DNA of 64,000 nucleotides, taken from contig JBHGNT010000006.1 in NCBI GenBank assembly GCA_043228905.1, positions 13,950,001-14,014,000 of the forward strand, in the 5' to 3' direction. The DNA is from Azolla caroliniana. Its lineage: Eukaryota; Polypodiophyta. The notes beneath the pieces are model-generated. The model was not told the origin of the DNA. It saw only the letters and a program-made list of their open reading frames with translations, and ran no database searches. Below are positions 11,151 to 22,037 of the stretch, in pieces (the stretch's first letter is position 1; every line of letters begins with the position of its first letter). A program made the position numbers and the translations under genes.

Positions 11151-11672
11151 TGTTGGGAATTCGGTCCCTCCGGATGGGATCCGGATGAGAAGCGGAGGAG
11201 CTGAACCGGACGGATCCGGTGTGAACAGGATCCAGGGACATATCTGTAAATATGTTTCTAGTGTGCCTGTCATGGCCCTATTTCTAAATAGTCCTAAAGT
11301 CATATAAGTATAAATATGACTTAGGGCAATCACTTTAATATACAGATGAATGTGTGTAGAGATGTTGTTGTACCGACACAGAGAGAGAGCGTGAGATACA
11401 AGAAGCTTTTCGGTTGTAACCGCCGGTTAGCAAAGACATAGAGCTCAAGGTCGTTGCCTCCGAGTCTCATTCCATTGTACCCCCTCTCTCTATAGTGATT
11501 CTGTTCGGAGTGTGTGGGCTCCCGTGGTTTTTCCTGATTAGGTTTTTCCACGTAAACATCTGGTGTCGTCTCATTCTGCGTAAGTGCATTGATCATCTTA
11601 TTCCTATTTTTTCCTGTTTCTCCTTCCATTGTGAGTTTAAGAGTCGGTTGTGGCTGAGCGCTATTCCTCACA
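11151..11672 (+). repeat. 5' LTR of Copia-D
   Basis: TGTTGGGAATTCGG at the start and CTCACA at the end, followed by the primer-binding site. About 522 bp. Confidence 0.82.
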
Positions 11673-11675
11673 AAG

Positions 11676-11687
11676 TGGTATCAGAGC
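11676..11687 (+). promoter_or_regulatory. Primer-binding site, initiator-Met type
   Basis: TGGTATCAGAGC, the site typical of plant Copia elements, lies four bases after the LTR end. Confidence 0.92.
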
Positions 11688-11718
11688 AAAGTTGTAAACT
11701 TCAAACAAAGAAAGGAAA

Positions 11719-12499
11719 ATGGAAGAATCATTCGGTAGCATGTTCAAGCTATCCAGTGTGGAAGTTGAAGATGAAGGATATGCTCGTGGTCAAAGATCTC
11801 TGGTTGCTGGTACAGTTTGGAGAAAAGAGGCCAGACAAGATCGATGCCATGTCATGGGAGATGATGCATATGAAGAAGGCGGCATACATTAGATGCTTCA
11901 TTGACATGAGCCTATACAACAACTTCAATGAAGAAAGCAAGGCTCATGTCCTCTAGGAGAAAATCAGTACCATGCTGGAGAGTAAAAACGCCTTAAATCG
12001 GGTTTCGGTATTCCGGAAGTTAGTGAGACTCCGGTACCAGGACACATCTAGCATGGCGGGGCACATGAATGCATTACATGGGCTCATAAATCAAACAACC
12101 TCACTGGAAGTACCTCTAGCCGATGAGGTACTTGCGTTGCTCCTGCTCGGTGCCTTCACGAATAGTTGGGAGATGCTAGTTGTCACTTTGGGCAACGCCG
12201 GGCCGGAAGGAAAACAGTTATCCCTGGAAAGGGTAAAATCAAGCTTGCTGGATGAAGAAGCTCGCCGGAAGGACCGGGAGTCTGGAACTGATCTGAAGGC
12301 CTTTGTCATAGAAGAGGACCATAACCGGGAAAGAGGCAAGAATCGGAGTCCCCAGAACCAGGAAAAATCGGGGATGAGGTCGAAATCAAGGGGGAGGCCC
12401 ACTTGCTTTTATTGCGTAAAGTTGGGGCACTTCTACAAGAATTACGGACACTTCCGAAAAGAGAAAAGAACCGACAATGCCCACTCGAAGAAGGATTAG
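11719..12499 (+). pseudogene. Copia-D gag
   Basis: The ATG at 11719 (MEESFGSMFKLS) is in a frame that shifts near 11750; the gag frame then continues as VWKLKMKDMLVVKDLWLLV. A stop at 11954-11956 interrupts it before TSSMAGHMNALHGLI. A CCHC knuckle is present but altered near 12400 (CFYCVKLGHFYKNYGHF): the last Cys is replaced. Gag coats and packages the element RNA; this copy cannot be made whole. Confidence 0.8.
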
Positions 12500-12529
12500 G
12501 ACTGGAGAAGGTCAGAGCGGAAAGGAACG

Positions 12530-12946
12530 TTGGCAATTGCGACAAGTGAAGAAGAACTGCTGCTAATCACCGAGGTTGTTGAGTTGCATCTTGTCAGCGA
12601 TGAAATGACATGGGTGGTCGACTCCGGCACGTTGTTCCATTGGACTCCCAACCGGAAGTTCTTTTCTTCGTATAAAGTCGGAGATCACGGTTCTATCCAG
12701 ATGGGAGATGATGGTGCATGCCAAATTATTGGCATAGGCGACGTGTGGCTGAAAACATCAACCGAGTGAAAGTTGCTACTGAAGGATGTTTGACATGTTC
12801 TAGAGGTTCGGTTGAACCTGATACCAGCCGATCCGCTAGATGATGAAGGCTACACGGGTAGCATTCGGAACGGAGTCATGAAATTCAGCAAAGGACGCCT
12901 GATCGTGGCTTGAGCCCATAAGATCAACACACTATACTTGATGCAT
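12530..12946 (+). pseudogene. Copia-D protease and start of the pre-integrase region
   Basis: The retropepsin active-site region reads WVVDSGTLFHWTPNRKFF near 12610 (DSGT where DSGA is usual). Stops at 12767 and 12912 break the frame. The end KINTLYLMHA is the beginning of the pre-integrase segment, lost at the junction. Confidence 0.8.
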
Positions 12947-13180
12947 GCCCGGATCGGCTAATGAAGCCTGAGCCGAATTGGTATCCGGATGGTATCGGGA
13001 AACAACCGGCTAGATTGTGGAGATGGATTGGAGAGCCGGATTTGAGCGGGAACCGGAAAGCCTAGTAGTAGCCTATACTACTAGGTAATCATTGTCTAGT
13101 AGTTAGTGTCAATCGCACGTCGGATTATTTAAGTAACTGTCAGTACTTTTGTCAGTCCTTTATGGGCTTGTATAAATAGT
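12947..13180 (+). repeat. Copia-C 5' LTR, first part
   Basis: Matches the Copia-A LTR (AAGCCTGAGCCG, CCTAGTAGTAGCCTA, CTTGTATAAATAG). The first few dozen bases are missing at the junction with Copia-D. Confidence 0.8.
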
Positions 13181-13565
13181 TGTTGAGAGACAAGCTCAAC
13201 TTCGGCCGGATCGGCTGAAGAAGCCGAGGACCGGATCGGTTGGGACCGATCGGTTAGGCCGAGTACATAAACCGGGAGGTCGTTAGGAAAGATATTCCGT
13301 GAGGAATATATTTGGGAGTTAGTGTAGGAGCTCTTGATGAGCATTGAAGTACTGTGAGTACTTCGGTCAGTCCTTCTAGGGCTTGTATAAAAGTGTTCAC
13401 TGAGCACGTCTTATGTACAGACTGAGTAGTATTGTTGAATATAATTTCTTGTGTTCTCTCTCTGTCTCTCCCGCGTATACTGCGTAAGCCCAAGCTCTCC
13501 ATTGAACCTGAGTTTCCTTCCTTCTGTTCCGTCTTCATACTTGCTTCCGCACGTTATTTTCTACA
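13181..13565 (+). repeat. Copia-B 5' LTR
   Basis: TGTTGAGAGAC to TTTTCTACA. TATA-like CTTGTATAAAAG near 13382. Confidence 0.93.
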
Positions 13566-13577
13566 TGGTATCAGAGC
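13566..13577 (+). promoter_or_regulatory. Primer-binding site, initiator-Met type
   Basis: TGGTATCAGAGC starts on the first base after the LTR. Confidence 0.95.
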
Positions 13578-13637
13578 GCAAGGGTTGAGAACCTCTCTGC
13601 TGCCGACACAGCTTGACGAAGAAGAACGAGAAGAACG

Positions 13638-14551
13638 ATGGATAGAGGCATGGCGAGCTCGCTTCCAACAAGATGCACCAGTACCTCCTCGGGCACGGCT
13701 ACTGGAGTTATGTCGAAGGAGCTAATGACGCGGCACCCGAATCGACACACAGAGACTTCCCGTCGTGGGAGCAACCGGCGAGCAGGGTACTATACTGCTT
13801 CGTATCGTGTGTGGGCGAATAGCTATTGAGCTATGTTCGGGATGCAAATACGCCGAAGGGTGCATGGGAAAATCTGAAGAAGATTTTCGCCGCGAGCACC
13901 ATAGCTAGGAAGCTCCAGCTCCGACAGGAGTTGAGCAACCTACGACAACGCGACTTGTCGGTGGCGGACTATACCTCGAAGATCAAGGATATCTGCGACT
14001 CCCTCGCTTCCATAGAGGTGAACATCGAGGAGAGTGAGATGGTCCAGATCTGTCTTGGAGGTTTGGCGTCGAAGTTCGGAGCGTTCCGAACGGCTGTGTG
14101 TACCCGGGAGAATACGCCGTCCTTTTTCGACTTACAGTCGACGCTCCTGGTAGAGGAGAACCACGCGGGTGTGTCGACGAGCACGCACACCGACAACAAG
14201 ATGTTGTACACGGAGGGAGAAAGGCCCCGTGGTCGTGGCGGACGAGGCGAGTCGGTGCGCAATGGAGGCGGCCGACGTGATCAAGGAAGAAGGCACCGAA
14301 GTGATGCCGACAGCAACTCCGGACCCTCCGGAAATAGGGGGAGTCGAAGCGATGAGAACCGGCAAGGGAAGGCCATCGCGGAGTGCTAGTACTGTGGCAA
14401 GAAAGGCCACAGGGAAAGTGAGTGCTGGAAGAAACGCGCCGATTCGGAGAGAACCGGTTCTAGAAACGGCTCCGGACATACCCACAAGGGAAATCAGCAG
14501 CGATCGTACTACGCCAAAGACTCCGGGAGAGCTGGAGAAGGGTCTGTCTTC
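13638..14551 (+). pseudogene. Copia-B gag
   Basis: Starts MDRGMASS at 13638. A deletion removes the segment that Copia-C has around its SNYASWSYEM, shifting frame. The gag core follows (RKLQLRQELSNLRQRDLSVADY; EMVQICLGGLASKFG), with a stop at 13820-13822. It continues into an Arg/Gly-rich basic stretch (about 14220-14360). The CCHC knuckle is broken by TAG at 14387-14389, exactly where other copies have the Trp codon TGG of ECWYC. Confidence 0.88.
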
Positions 14552-15660
14552 GTGACGAGACACGAAGCAAACTCAATGAAACAGAGCACCCCGAGATCGA
14601 ACGAGGTGTGGTACGTAGACTCCGGTGCGTCAAACCACATGACGAGCCATAAGGAGTGGTTCTCGTACCTTGAAAAACCGATACAACCTGGAGTAGTCAC
14701 AACAGGAGACGACACTCCGCATCTGATCGCGAATGTCGGAGAAGTTCCCCTTAGCCATGTCAGGCAGAAAGGGAAACTCATGAACGTGCTGCACGTTCCG
14801 ACAATCACGAAGAACTTGGTCTCGGTCGGACAGATCGTCGACCAAGGGATGGAGGTTCAGTTTACACACCTCGGGTGCTTCATTGAGGAAGAAGGCCGTG
14901 TGATTGCGCAAGGGCGCAGAGACGGGAGGATGTTCATCCTCGATTCCACTGACGGCGGCACCGCAATGTTCGCAAAGGGACAAAAAGCCGAGTCGGACGT
15001 CGACTTGTGGCACAAGTGGATAGGCCACGTCAACTACCAGCGGCTTCAAGATCTGCAATCAAAACAGGTAGTGTTCGGATTGCCCAAATTTAGTGGCCGA
15101 AAGGCACGAATTTGTGAAGCCTGCCAGCTCGGGAATCAACACTGACTTCCTTACCCCAACAAGCGAAACCAGAGCCTGAATAAGCTCGACCTTATACACT
15201 CCGATGTATGGGGGCCAACACAAAATGTTAGTCTTCGCGGGAGCCGATATTTCGTCTCCTTCATCGACGACCACACGCGGCACACGTGGATCTACCTCAT
15301 TGAGAGGAAGAGCGAAGTCTTCGACTGTTTCCGGGACCTCAAAGGGTTCGTGGAAACGGAAACGGGACGAAAGATCAAGTGTCTACGGTCGGATGGCGGG
15401 AAAGAGTACTTTTCCGGTCAATTCAACGGTTACCTACAACAAATGGGAATTCGCCGCGAATTCAGTTGTAGATACACGCCAGAGCAGAACGGCGTGGCCG
15501 AGAGGAAGAATCGGTCAGTTGTGGAAGCGGCACGGGCAATGCTGGAGGAGAAGAGCTTGCCCAAGTTCTACTGGGCCGAGGCGGTAAGGACCGCGGTATA
15601 CATCCAAAACCGGATTGGAGACAAAGTGTCGTCGCACGAGCTATATTTCGGACCGAAGAC
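14552..15660 (+). pseudogene. Copia-B protease and integrase
   Basis: The protease motif VWYVDSGASNHM is intact near 14607. The pre-integrase region follows (near 15005-15130), then TGA at 15143-15145 where other copies have an Arg codon. The integrase catalytic residues are all visible: Asp in HSDVWGP (near 15200), Asp in SDGGKEY (near 15390), Glu in NGVAERKNRS (near 15490). The frame stays the same across both stops. Integrase ends at GPKT (15660), where the deletion joins it out of frame to RT. Confidence 0.9.
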
Positions 15661-17153
15661 GTGGGACGTGGGACCTGGTTGACGCACTGAAGGGTGTGAA
15701 GCCGATCGGGTGTAGGTGGGTGTACAAGGTCAAGTACAACACCGATGGCTCGGTCAACCGGTACAAGGCTCGGTTGGTGGCAAAGGGCTACGCGCAGAAA
15801 CACGGCATCGACTACGATGAGACGTTTGCGCCGGTCGCGAAAATGACGACCGTCCGTGTTTTGCTCGCAGTAGCCGCGACCAAGGGGTGGCACTTACATC
15901 AGATGGATGTAAAGAATGCGTTCCTGCAAGGTGACCTTGAGGAACAAGTGTACATGATACAACCCCCCGGATTTCACTCCAGAACGAACTCCTCGGCAGT
16001 ATGCCGACTGAAGAAGTCCCTTTACGGACTGAAGCAAGCCCCGCGTGCCTGGAACGCGAAGATCACGCAACAACTGCGTCGGATGGGCTTCGTCATGTCA
16101 AAATCGGACTCTTCCCTGTTCATCCGGAAAGGTCGACTCGGACCGGTTAGTATTCTACTATATGTTGATGACTTGGTCATCACCGGCGCCGACCTAGGTG
16201 AAATCGACCGCATGAAGCTCCAGCTTGCGGCATCGTTCGACATGAAGGATCTGGGGGACCTTCATTACTTCCTCGGGATCGAAGTGATCCGTACCCCCGA
16301 AGGCATATTGATCAGCCAACGTCACTACGTGATGAGTATGCTCTTCAAATTCGGGATGGCCGACTGTAAGTCCGTCTCGACTCCTCTGGATAGAACCGTG
16401 AAGCTTCGTCCCGATACGGGAAAGGTATGCGACCCGACGAGGTTCCGACAAATTGTCGGAAGCCTCATATACTTGACCATCACCCGACCCGACCTCAGTT
16501 ATCCGGTCGGAGTGATTAGTCAGTTCATGGCGCGACCTACCGAGGAGCACCTTCAGTGTGCGCAACGCATACTGCGGTATGTAAGTGGCACTATGGACCG
16601 AGGACTGCTATATCGGACCGGTGCAGTCGTGCAGTTAGTCGGCTACACCGATGCTGATTGGGCTGGCAACGCCGCCGATCGCCGATCCACGTCTGGATAC
16701 GCGTTCTCCCTCAGGAGTGCCGCGATTATGTGGAGCAGTAAGAAGCAGCCGATAGTTGCATTGTCGAGCACCGAAGCTGAGTACCGAGGAGCGGCTGTCG
16801 CGACATGCGAAGCCATATGGTTGAAGCGGCTACTTAAGGACCTGCAAGAGGAGGTGTCCGATCCAACGACGATCTACTGCGACAACCTCAACAGCATCCA
16901 ACTCGCGAAGAACCCCTTCTTCCACGCACGGACCAAGCACATTGAGGTGCACTACCATTTCGTCCGTGAGCGTGTCCTTTCCCATGAAGTTGAACTTCAG
17001 TACGTGCCGACGGATCGGCAGACTGCCGACATCTTCACAAAGCCGCTTGGTTTGGACAAGTTGCGGCAATTCTCAGGTGCGCTCGGGTTGCGTCACCTCG
17101 ATGTGCCGAACTTGAGGGGGAGAACAGTCCCGAACGACCAAGCAAGGCAGTAG
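15661..17153 (+). CDS. Copia-B reverse transcriptase and RNase H, open frame (partial polyprotein)
   Basis: About 495 codons without a stop, the longest intact pol stretch of the Copia elements here. [38 protein letters not shown], then the catalytic LLYVDDLVITG near 16157-16190. RNase H: YTDADWAG near 16645, ALSSTEAEY near 16760, YCDN near 16880, ending HIEVHYHFVRERVL. It copies the element RNA into DNA and degrades the RNA strand. The start of the RT domain was lost in the deletion, so there is no natural start codon; stop at 17151. Confidence 0.92.
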
Positions 17154-17626
17154 GAAAGGAGCGGAGACCGCGACACCGAGTCGGTTGTCGAGTTCAACTT
17201 TGGATCGGCTGAAGAAGCCGAGGGCGGACCCGCGGAAAAGTTCGGAAGCGGACAGAAGGGGAGCAACCGAAGGAGAGAGCCGAAGCCAACCACGCATCAG
17301 GAGGATGACGCCATCGAGGGCGAGAAGACCGAAGACGAGTTGGAGACAGCCAACTCGGACGAGAGCGAAGACCGATCGGAGGTAGCCGAGTCGGTTCAGA
17401 TGTTTGATTCAGACACGCTGAATCAACCGAGGCCCAAGCGGAAGAAAAGGCAGCAGAAGAAGCGTCAACACCGCAACAATAGAAGAGCTGATGTGGGCCA
17501 CATGAGTAGACAAGCCGACCGGAAGGGTCGAAGCGCGCGGAGTCGAACAGGTCGAGGAGCGCGAGCGAGGCGTGAAGCCAGGAGGAACCGGAGTTGTGAG
17601 CTCGAGGATCCCGAAGAGCCTCGAAT
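17154..17626 (+). pseudogene. Copia-B C-terminal charged tail
   Basis: Follows RNase H, after a stop at 17151. Acidic first half (EDELETANSDESED, SVQMFDSDTLNQP), then a strongly basic segment (KRKKRQQKKRQHRNN, near 17440-17480), then Arg-rich sequence to the polypurine tract. It matches the tail of Copia-F on the other strand, where it is in frame with RNase H. The function is unknown; basic clusters of this sort can act as nuclear-import or DNA-contact segments, which is inference. Confidence 0.7.
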
Positions 17627-18021
17627 TGAGCTTGAGGGGGAGTGTTGAGAGACAAGCTCAACTTCGGCCGGATCGGCTGAAGAAGCCGAGGACCAGATCG
17701 GTTGGGACCGATCGGTTAGGCCGAGTACATAAACCGGGAGGTCGTTAGGAAAGATATTCCGTGAGAAAGATATTCCGTGAGGAATATATTTGATGAGCAT
17801 TGAAGTACTGTGAGTACTTCGGTCAGTCCTTCTAGGGCTTGTATAAAAGTGTTCACTGAGCACGTCTTATGTACAGACTGAGTAGTATTGTTGAATATAA
17901 TTTCTTGTGTTCTCTCTTTGTCTCTCCCGCGTATACTACGTAAGCCCAAGCTCTCCATTGAACCTGAGTTTCCTTCCTTCTGTTCCATCTTCATACTTGC
18001 TTCCGCACGTTATTTTCTACA
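17627..18021 (+). repeat. Copia-B polypurine tract and 3' LTR
   Basis: GAGCTTGAGGGGGAG (ends 17642) directly precedes the LTR start TGTTGAGAGAC at 17643. The LTR (379 bp) ends TTTTCTACA at 18021. Confidence 0.93.
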
Positions 18022-18225
18022 ATAGTGTTGTTTAGCACGTTGTATGTACAGTGTTGGAGAGTTATTTTGAATAAACGTTTTTACGTTCTGCTCTCTCTAT
18101 CTCCCCTGAGTATACTCTCTTTGTGTATTAAGCTTCTCCATTAAACCTCTTATTCTTTGTTGGTATCCGGCTGAGCCGGTTCTGTCTAACGCTTTCGCAC
18201 ATTTACATTCACATGGTATCAGAGC
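18022..18225 (+). repeat. Copia-C 5' LTR, second part, with primer-binding site
   Basis: The LTR continues to TTCACA at 18213. TGGTATCAGAGC (18214-18225) follows immediately. CT-rich leader near 18085-18110. Confidence 0.88.
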
Positions 18226-18308
18226 GCGAGGGTTGAGAACCTTTGCAGCCGACACTTGCTTCCGTAGACGAACCCTAGAACCCGGTAACAATAGAAAGAG
18301 AGAAGATA

Positions 18309-18994
18309 TGGACAACGGAATGGAGAGTTCACTTTGAACAGACAAGCTCGACCAGAGCAACTATGCGTCCTGGTCATATGAAATGCCCCAGTACCTGCTA
18401 GGGCATGGATATTGGAGCTTTGTGAAAGGAACAAACGAAGTAGCATCAAAGCCGTCACACAAGGACTTCCCGGTATGGGAGCAAGGAGCGAGCCGAGTAT
18501 TGTACTGCCTCGCGTCTTGTGTGCATGATTAGATGCTCGGCTACATCAAGGATGCAAAGACGCCGAAGAAGGCCTAGGGAAATCTGTGGAAGATTTTCGC
18601 CGCGAGTACCACAACCCGTAAGTTGCAGCTCCGGCATGAGTTGAACAACATCCGGCAAAGAGACATGTCGGTTACGGATTACACCACCAAGATAAAGGAG
18701 ATTTGCGATGCACTCGGGTCCATCAACATGACGGTGGACGAAGACGAGATGGTACAAATCTGCCTCGGTGGTCTAGCGCGAAGGTACGGGCCAATCCGGA
18801 TTGCGATCTGCACCCTGGAGAAACCATCGTCTTTCTTCGACTTGCAATCGATGCTGATGGTTGAAGAAAACCACGCGAGTAGGTCAAGGACCACTCAATC
18901 GGACGGTCGGATCCTGAACACAGAGACAGATCGGCCCCATGGACGTGGTGGACGAGGTGGGTCGGCATGCAATGGAGGCGGCCGACAAGAGTAG
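18309..18994 (+). pseudogene. Copia-C gag
   Basis: Starts MDNGMESSL at 18309 with a stop soon after (18336-18338). Core motifs: YEMPQYLLGHGYWSF; RKLQLRHELNNIRQRDMSV; EMVQICLGGLARRYG. Further stops lie at about 18530 and 18575 (TAG for Trp). The end is the Gly/Arg-rich region. Confidence 0.86.
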
Positions 18995-19090
18995 GACCAA
19001 AGGCACATAGGAGGTGCCGACAGCAGTTCCGGACCCTCAACAAGCAGGGGGAGTCAAAACGGCGCCGGGAGCCGACAAGGAAAGGCTGAC

Positions 19091-19880
19091 ATGGAATGCT
19101 GGTACTGTGGCAAAAAGGCCCATAGGGAAAGTGAGTGCTGGAAGAAGCGCACCAATCCGGACAAATCCGGATCCGGAAAAACCGGTCGGGAGAACCGGCA
19201 AAGCTCGCACTATGTAGAAGAATCAGAAGGATCCGGAACCGGGAAAACCGGTAAAGGGCCAACCTTCGTGATGAAACACAAGGCTAACTCGATGAAGAAG
19301 ACTACTTCCAAATCAGAGGAAGTATGGTACGTTGATTCCGGAGCATCCAACCACATGACGAGCCATGAAGAGTGGTTCTCCTTTTTGGAGAAGCTGGAAA
19401 AACCGGGGATTGTCGAAACCAGAGATGACACCCCTCACCCGATTGTGCATGTCAGAGAAGTCCCTTTAAGCCATGTCGGACAAAAGGGGAAGCTGATGAA
19501 CGTACTACACGTTCCTACTATCACAAAGAACCTGGTGTCAGTTGGAGAAATTGTTTACCAGGGGATGCAGGTGTGGTTTATGCACCTAGGGTGCTTCATC
19601 AAGGAAGAAGGCCGGATACTTGTGCAAGGGCGTAGAGAAGGAAGGATGTTCATCCTCAACACCAATGACGTTGGCAACTCCACGTTTGCCAAAGGGCAGA
19701 AGGTTGAGCTGGACATCGACCTGTGGCACAAGCGGATTGGACACGTCAACTATAGGAGGCTTCAAGATCTGCAATCGGAACAGGTTGTCTTCAGTTTGCC
19801 AAAATTTAGCGGCCGGAAGGCCGAAATTTGTGAAGCCTACCAACTCGGGAAGAAACACCGGATTCCATTCCCCACCGATT
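19091..19880 (+). pseudogene. Copia-C zinc knuckle, protease and pre-integrase region
   Basis: 264 codons are open. CCHC knuckle CWYCGKKAHRESEC at the start. Protease WYVDSGASNHM near 19325, intact. Pre-integrase LWHKRIGHVN near 19720. In the second Cys pair one residue is changed (ICEAYQLGKK, Cys to Tyr). It stops at 19879. Confidence 0.9.
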
Positions 19881-21819
19881 GAAACCGGAGCCATAGCAAC
19901 CTCGATTTAATCCATTTGGATGTATGGGGACCGACATAAAACGTTAGTCTTGGCGGGAGTCGGTATTTCGTCTCCTTCATTGATGACTACAGCCAGCCAG
20001 CACACGTGGATCTACCTCATCGAGAGGAAGAGCGAAGTCTTCGAGTGTTTCCAAAACCTTCAAAGCTTGGTTGAACGGGAAACGGAGAGGAAGATCAAGT
20101 GCCTACAGTAGCGGGAAGGAATACTTTTCCAGCCAATTCAACAGTTATCTGCAGCAGAACGGAATTCGGAGAGAATTCAGTTGTAGGTACACACCGGAGC
20201 AAAACGGTGTGGCCGAAAGGAAGATCTGGTCGATTGTCGACGTGGCAAGGGCAATGATGGAGGAGAAGAGCATGCCCCATTTCTACTGGGCCGAGGTGGT
20301 CCAAACGACCGTGTACATCCAAAACCAGATCGGTGACAAGGTGTCAACACACGAGTTGTATTTTGGGCACAAGCCAAATTTGAGACACCTTTGGATATTC
20401 GGTAGCATAGCATATGTGCATGTACCAGATGAGAAGCGGAAAATTCTAGATCCAAAGTCGGAGAACTGCATCCTAGTCGGCTACTCGCATGAGCAGAACG
20501 GGTATAAGTGCTATAACCCTCGGACTAAGCAAGTCCACGTAAGCCGAGATGTCGAGTTTGATGAGACGGCATCATGGTACTCCGTACCGAATCCAACTCC
20601 CGACGAAGACCCGATTCGGGAAGATGAGGCTAGTGAGCCCGAGGAGGTCCAGATAGAAGATGAAGAGCTAGAGACTCTAGAAGAGAGTCCGGAATCGTTT
20701 CGGTTGAGTGGACTGAATGAGCGACTAGGTCAAAGTGACCAGTCGGATGAAGAACCGGCGAGTAATGGAGATTCTGTTGTGCTCTCCCTGCGCAAGGAAC
20801 CGAAGAGACGGTTCACGCGCAAAGAGAAGGGGAAGAAGAAGATGCCGGAATACGAAGCCGACAACGTTGAGTCAGATTGGAGCGCATTTGACCCCGGAAA
20901 GGATGAAGGTGGATATTTGGGAATGACGTCCGAACTGGCCAAGAAGGGCCCCAAATCGGGTGATACCAAGTTACGCCGGTCTTCCCGCCTGAAGAACCCC
21001 GTTACGCGGTACGGGTACAATGAGTACATGGCGCATCACTATGCGTACATGATCAAAGTGGTGGAAGTGCATGAGTCAGAGAGCTACGCAGAAGCGGCAA
21101 AGAACGCAAATTGGCGTGCTACTATGGAAGAAGAAATGCCGGCACTCGATGCCAACGACAGATGGGACCTCAATAACCCTCCCCGACACCGTAAACCGAT
21201 TGGTTGCAAATCAGTGTACAAGATAAAGTACAATGCCGACGGTTTAGTTAACCGGTACAAGGCCCGATTAGTGGCGAAGGGATACGCATAGACCCACAGA
21301 ATCGATTACGACGAGACCGTCGCCCAGTAGCGAAGATGACGACGAATCGTGTGGTACTGATGGTTGTTGCCGCAAGGGGGCGGCATCTTTACCAGATGGA
21401 CGTGAAGAATGCGTTTCTTCAAGGTGACCTTGAAGAACGGGTCTATATGATCCAATCTCCCGGTTTTCAGTCGGAGATGAACAAATCGGCGGTGTGCCAG
21501 CTTAACAATTCGCTTTACATTCTGAAACAAGCCCCCCAAGCTTGAAATTCGAAGAATACGCACCGGTTGCGTCAGATGGGGTTTGTGACCTCTAAATCCG
21601 ACTCATCGTTGTTCATCCGGCAAGGTCCAGACAGTTCGGTTTGCATCTTCCTTTATGTAGATGATTAGGTCATCACCAGACCCGGACTCAATGAAATCGG
21701 CCGAGTAAAGTCCTAGCTATCAGACGCATTTGAAATGAAGGACCTGGGGGACCTTCATTATTTTCTTGGGATCGAGGTGATCCGAACCCCCGACGACATA
21801 TTGCTCTCACAATGACACT
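19881..21819 (+). pseudogene. Copia-C integrase, linker and reverse transcriptase (truncated)
   Basis: The integrase has lost its second catalytic Asp: the SDGGKEY region is shortened to a shifted SGKEY near 20112. The Glu motif NGVAERK is kept near 20205. The acidic linker (20560-20990) and RT start are open to 21291. RT continues with TAG at 21289, a frameshift near 21325 and further stops. The palm motif near 21650-21667 reads LYVDD then a stop. RT ends at 21819, where the Ty3 LTR begins. Confidence 0.87.
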
Positions 21820-22037
21820 TGTTGGCTGGTCAGAAGAGCAAGGACAAGTGGGAAGGCGGAGTCGGATCGGATAATAGGAAGTAAATGATAGAAGAATTAT
21901 TATTCGGAGGGACGGATCCGGTACAGTTGTACCGATCCGGATCCGTACCGATTCGGATGTCGGTTGCCTAAGCGCACCGATTGTAACCTTGCTGGATGCC
22001 TATAAAAGGATCCGATGATTTGTAAAGGGTTTGACGG
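21820..22037 (+). repeat. Tat-like Ty3 5' LTR, first part
   Basis: Starts TGTTGGCTGG. Contains GATCCGGTAC and CTATAAAAGGATCC (near 22002). It aligns in layout with the LTRs at 2196 and 4882 read on the minus strand. Cut at ACGG (22034-22037) by the nested gag-only element. Confidence 0.82.

Larger units (their letters stand above)
11151..12946 (+). mobile_element. Copia-D, 5' fragment of a second Copia lineage
   Basis: 5' LTR, primer site, gag and start of protease are present. The element stops abruptly inside the pre-integrase region (INTLYLMHA) near 12946, where it joins the truncated LTR of Copia-C without target duplication. That looks like a recombination or deletion junction, not an insertion. 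The gag differs from the Copia-A/B/C type. Confidence 0.85.
13181..18021 (+). mobile_element. Copia-B, complete boundaries, internally deleted
   Basis: LTRs 13181-13565 and 17643-18021 with the target duplication ATAGT at 13176-13180 and 18022-18026. The insertion lies in the 5' LTR of Copia-C, a few bases past its TATA box. Primer site 13566-13577, polypurine tract 17627-17642. Length is 4841 bp; about 0.8 kb between integrase and RT, and part of gag, are missing. The LTRs are very similar, with a short duplication around AAAGATATTCCGTGAG in the 3' copy, so this is younger than Copia-C. Confidence 0.95.
12947..21819 (+). mobile_element. Copia-C, split by Copia-B and truncated by a Ty3 insertion
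   Basis: Order: truncated 5' LTR (12947-13180), inserted Copia-B, rest of the LTR (18022-18213), primer site 18214-18225, gag, protease, integrase and RT up to 21819. There the large Ty3 element begins, and the remaining RT, RNase H and 3' LTR are not found on its far side. Same lineage as Copia-A. Confidence 0.9.
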
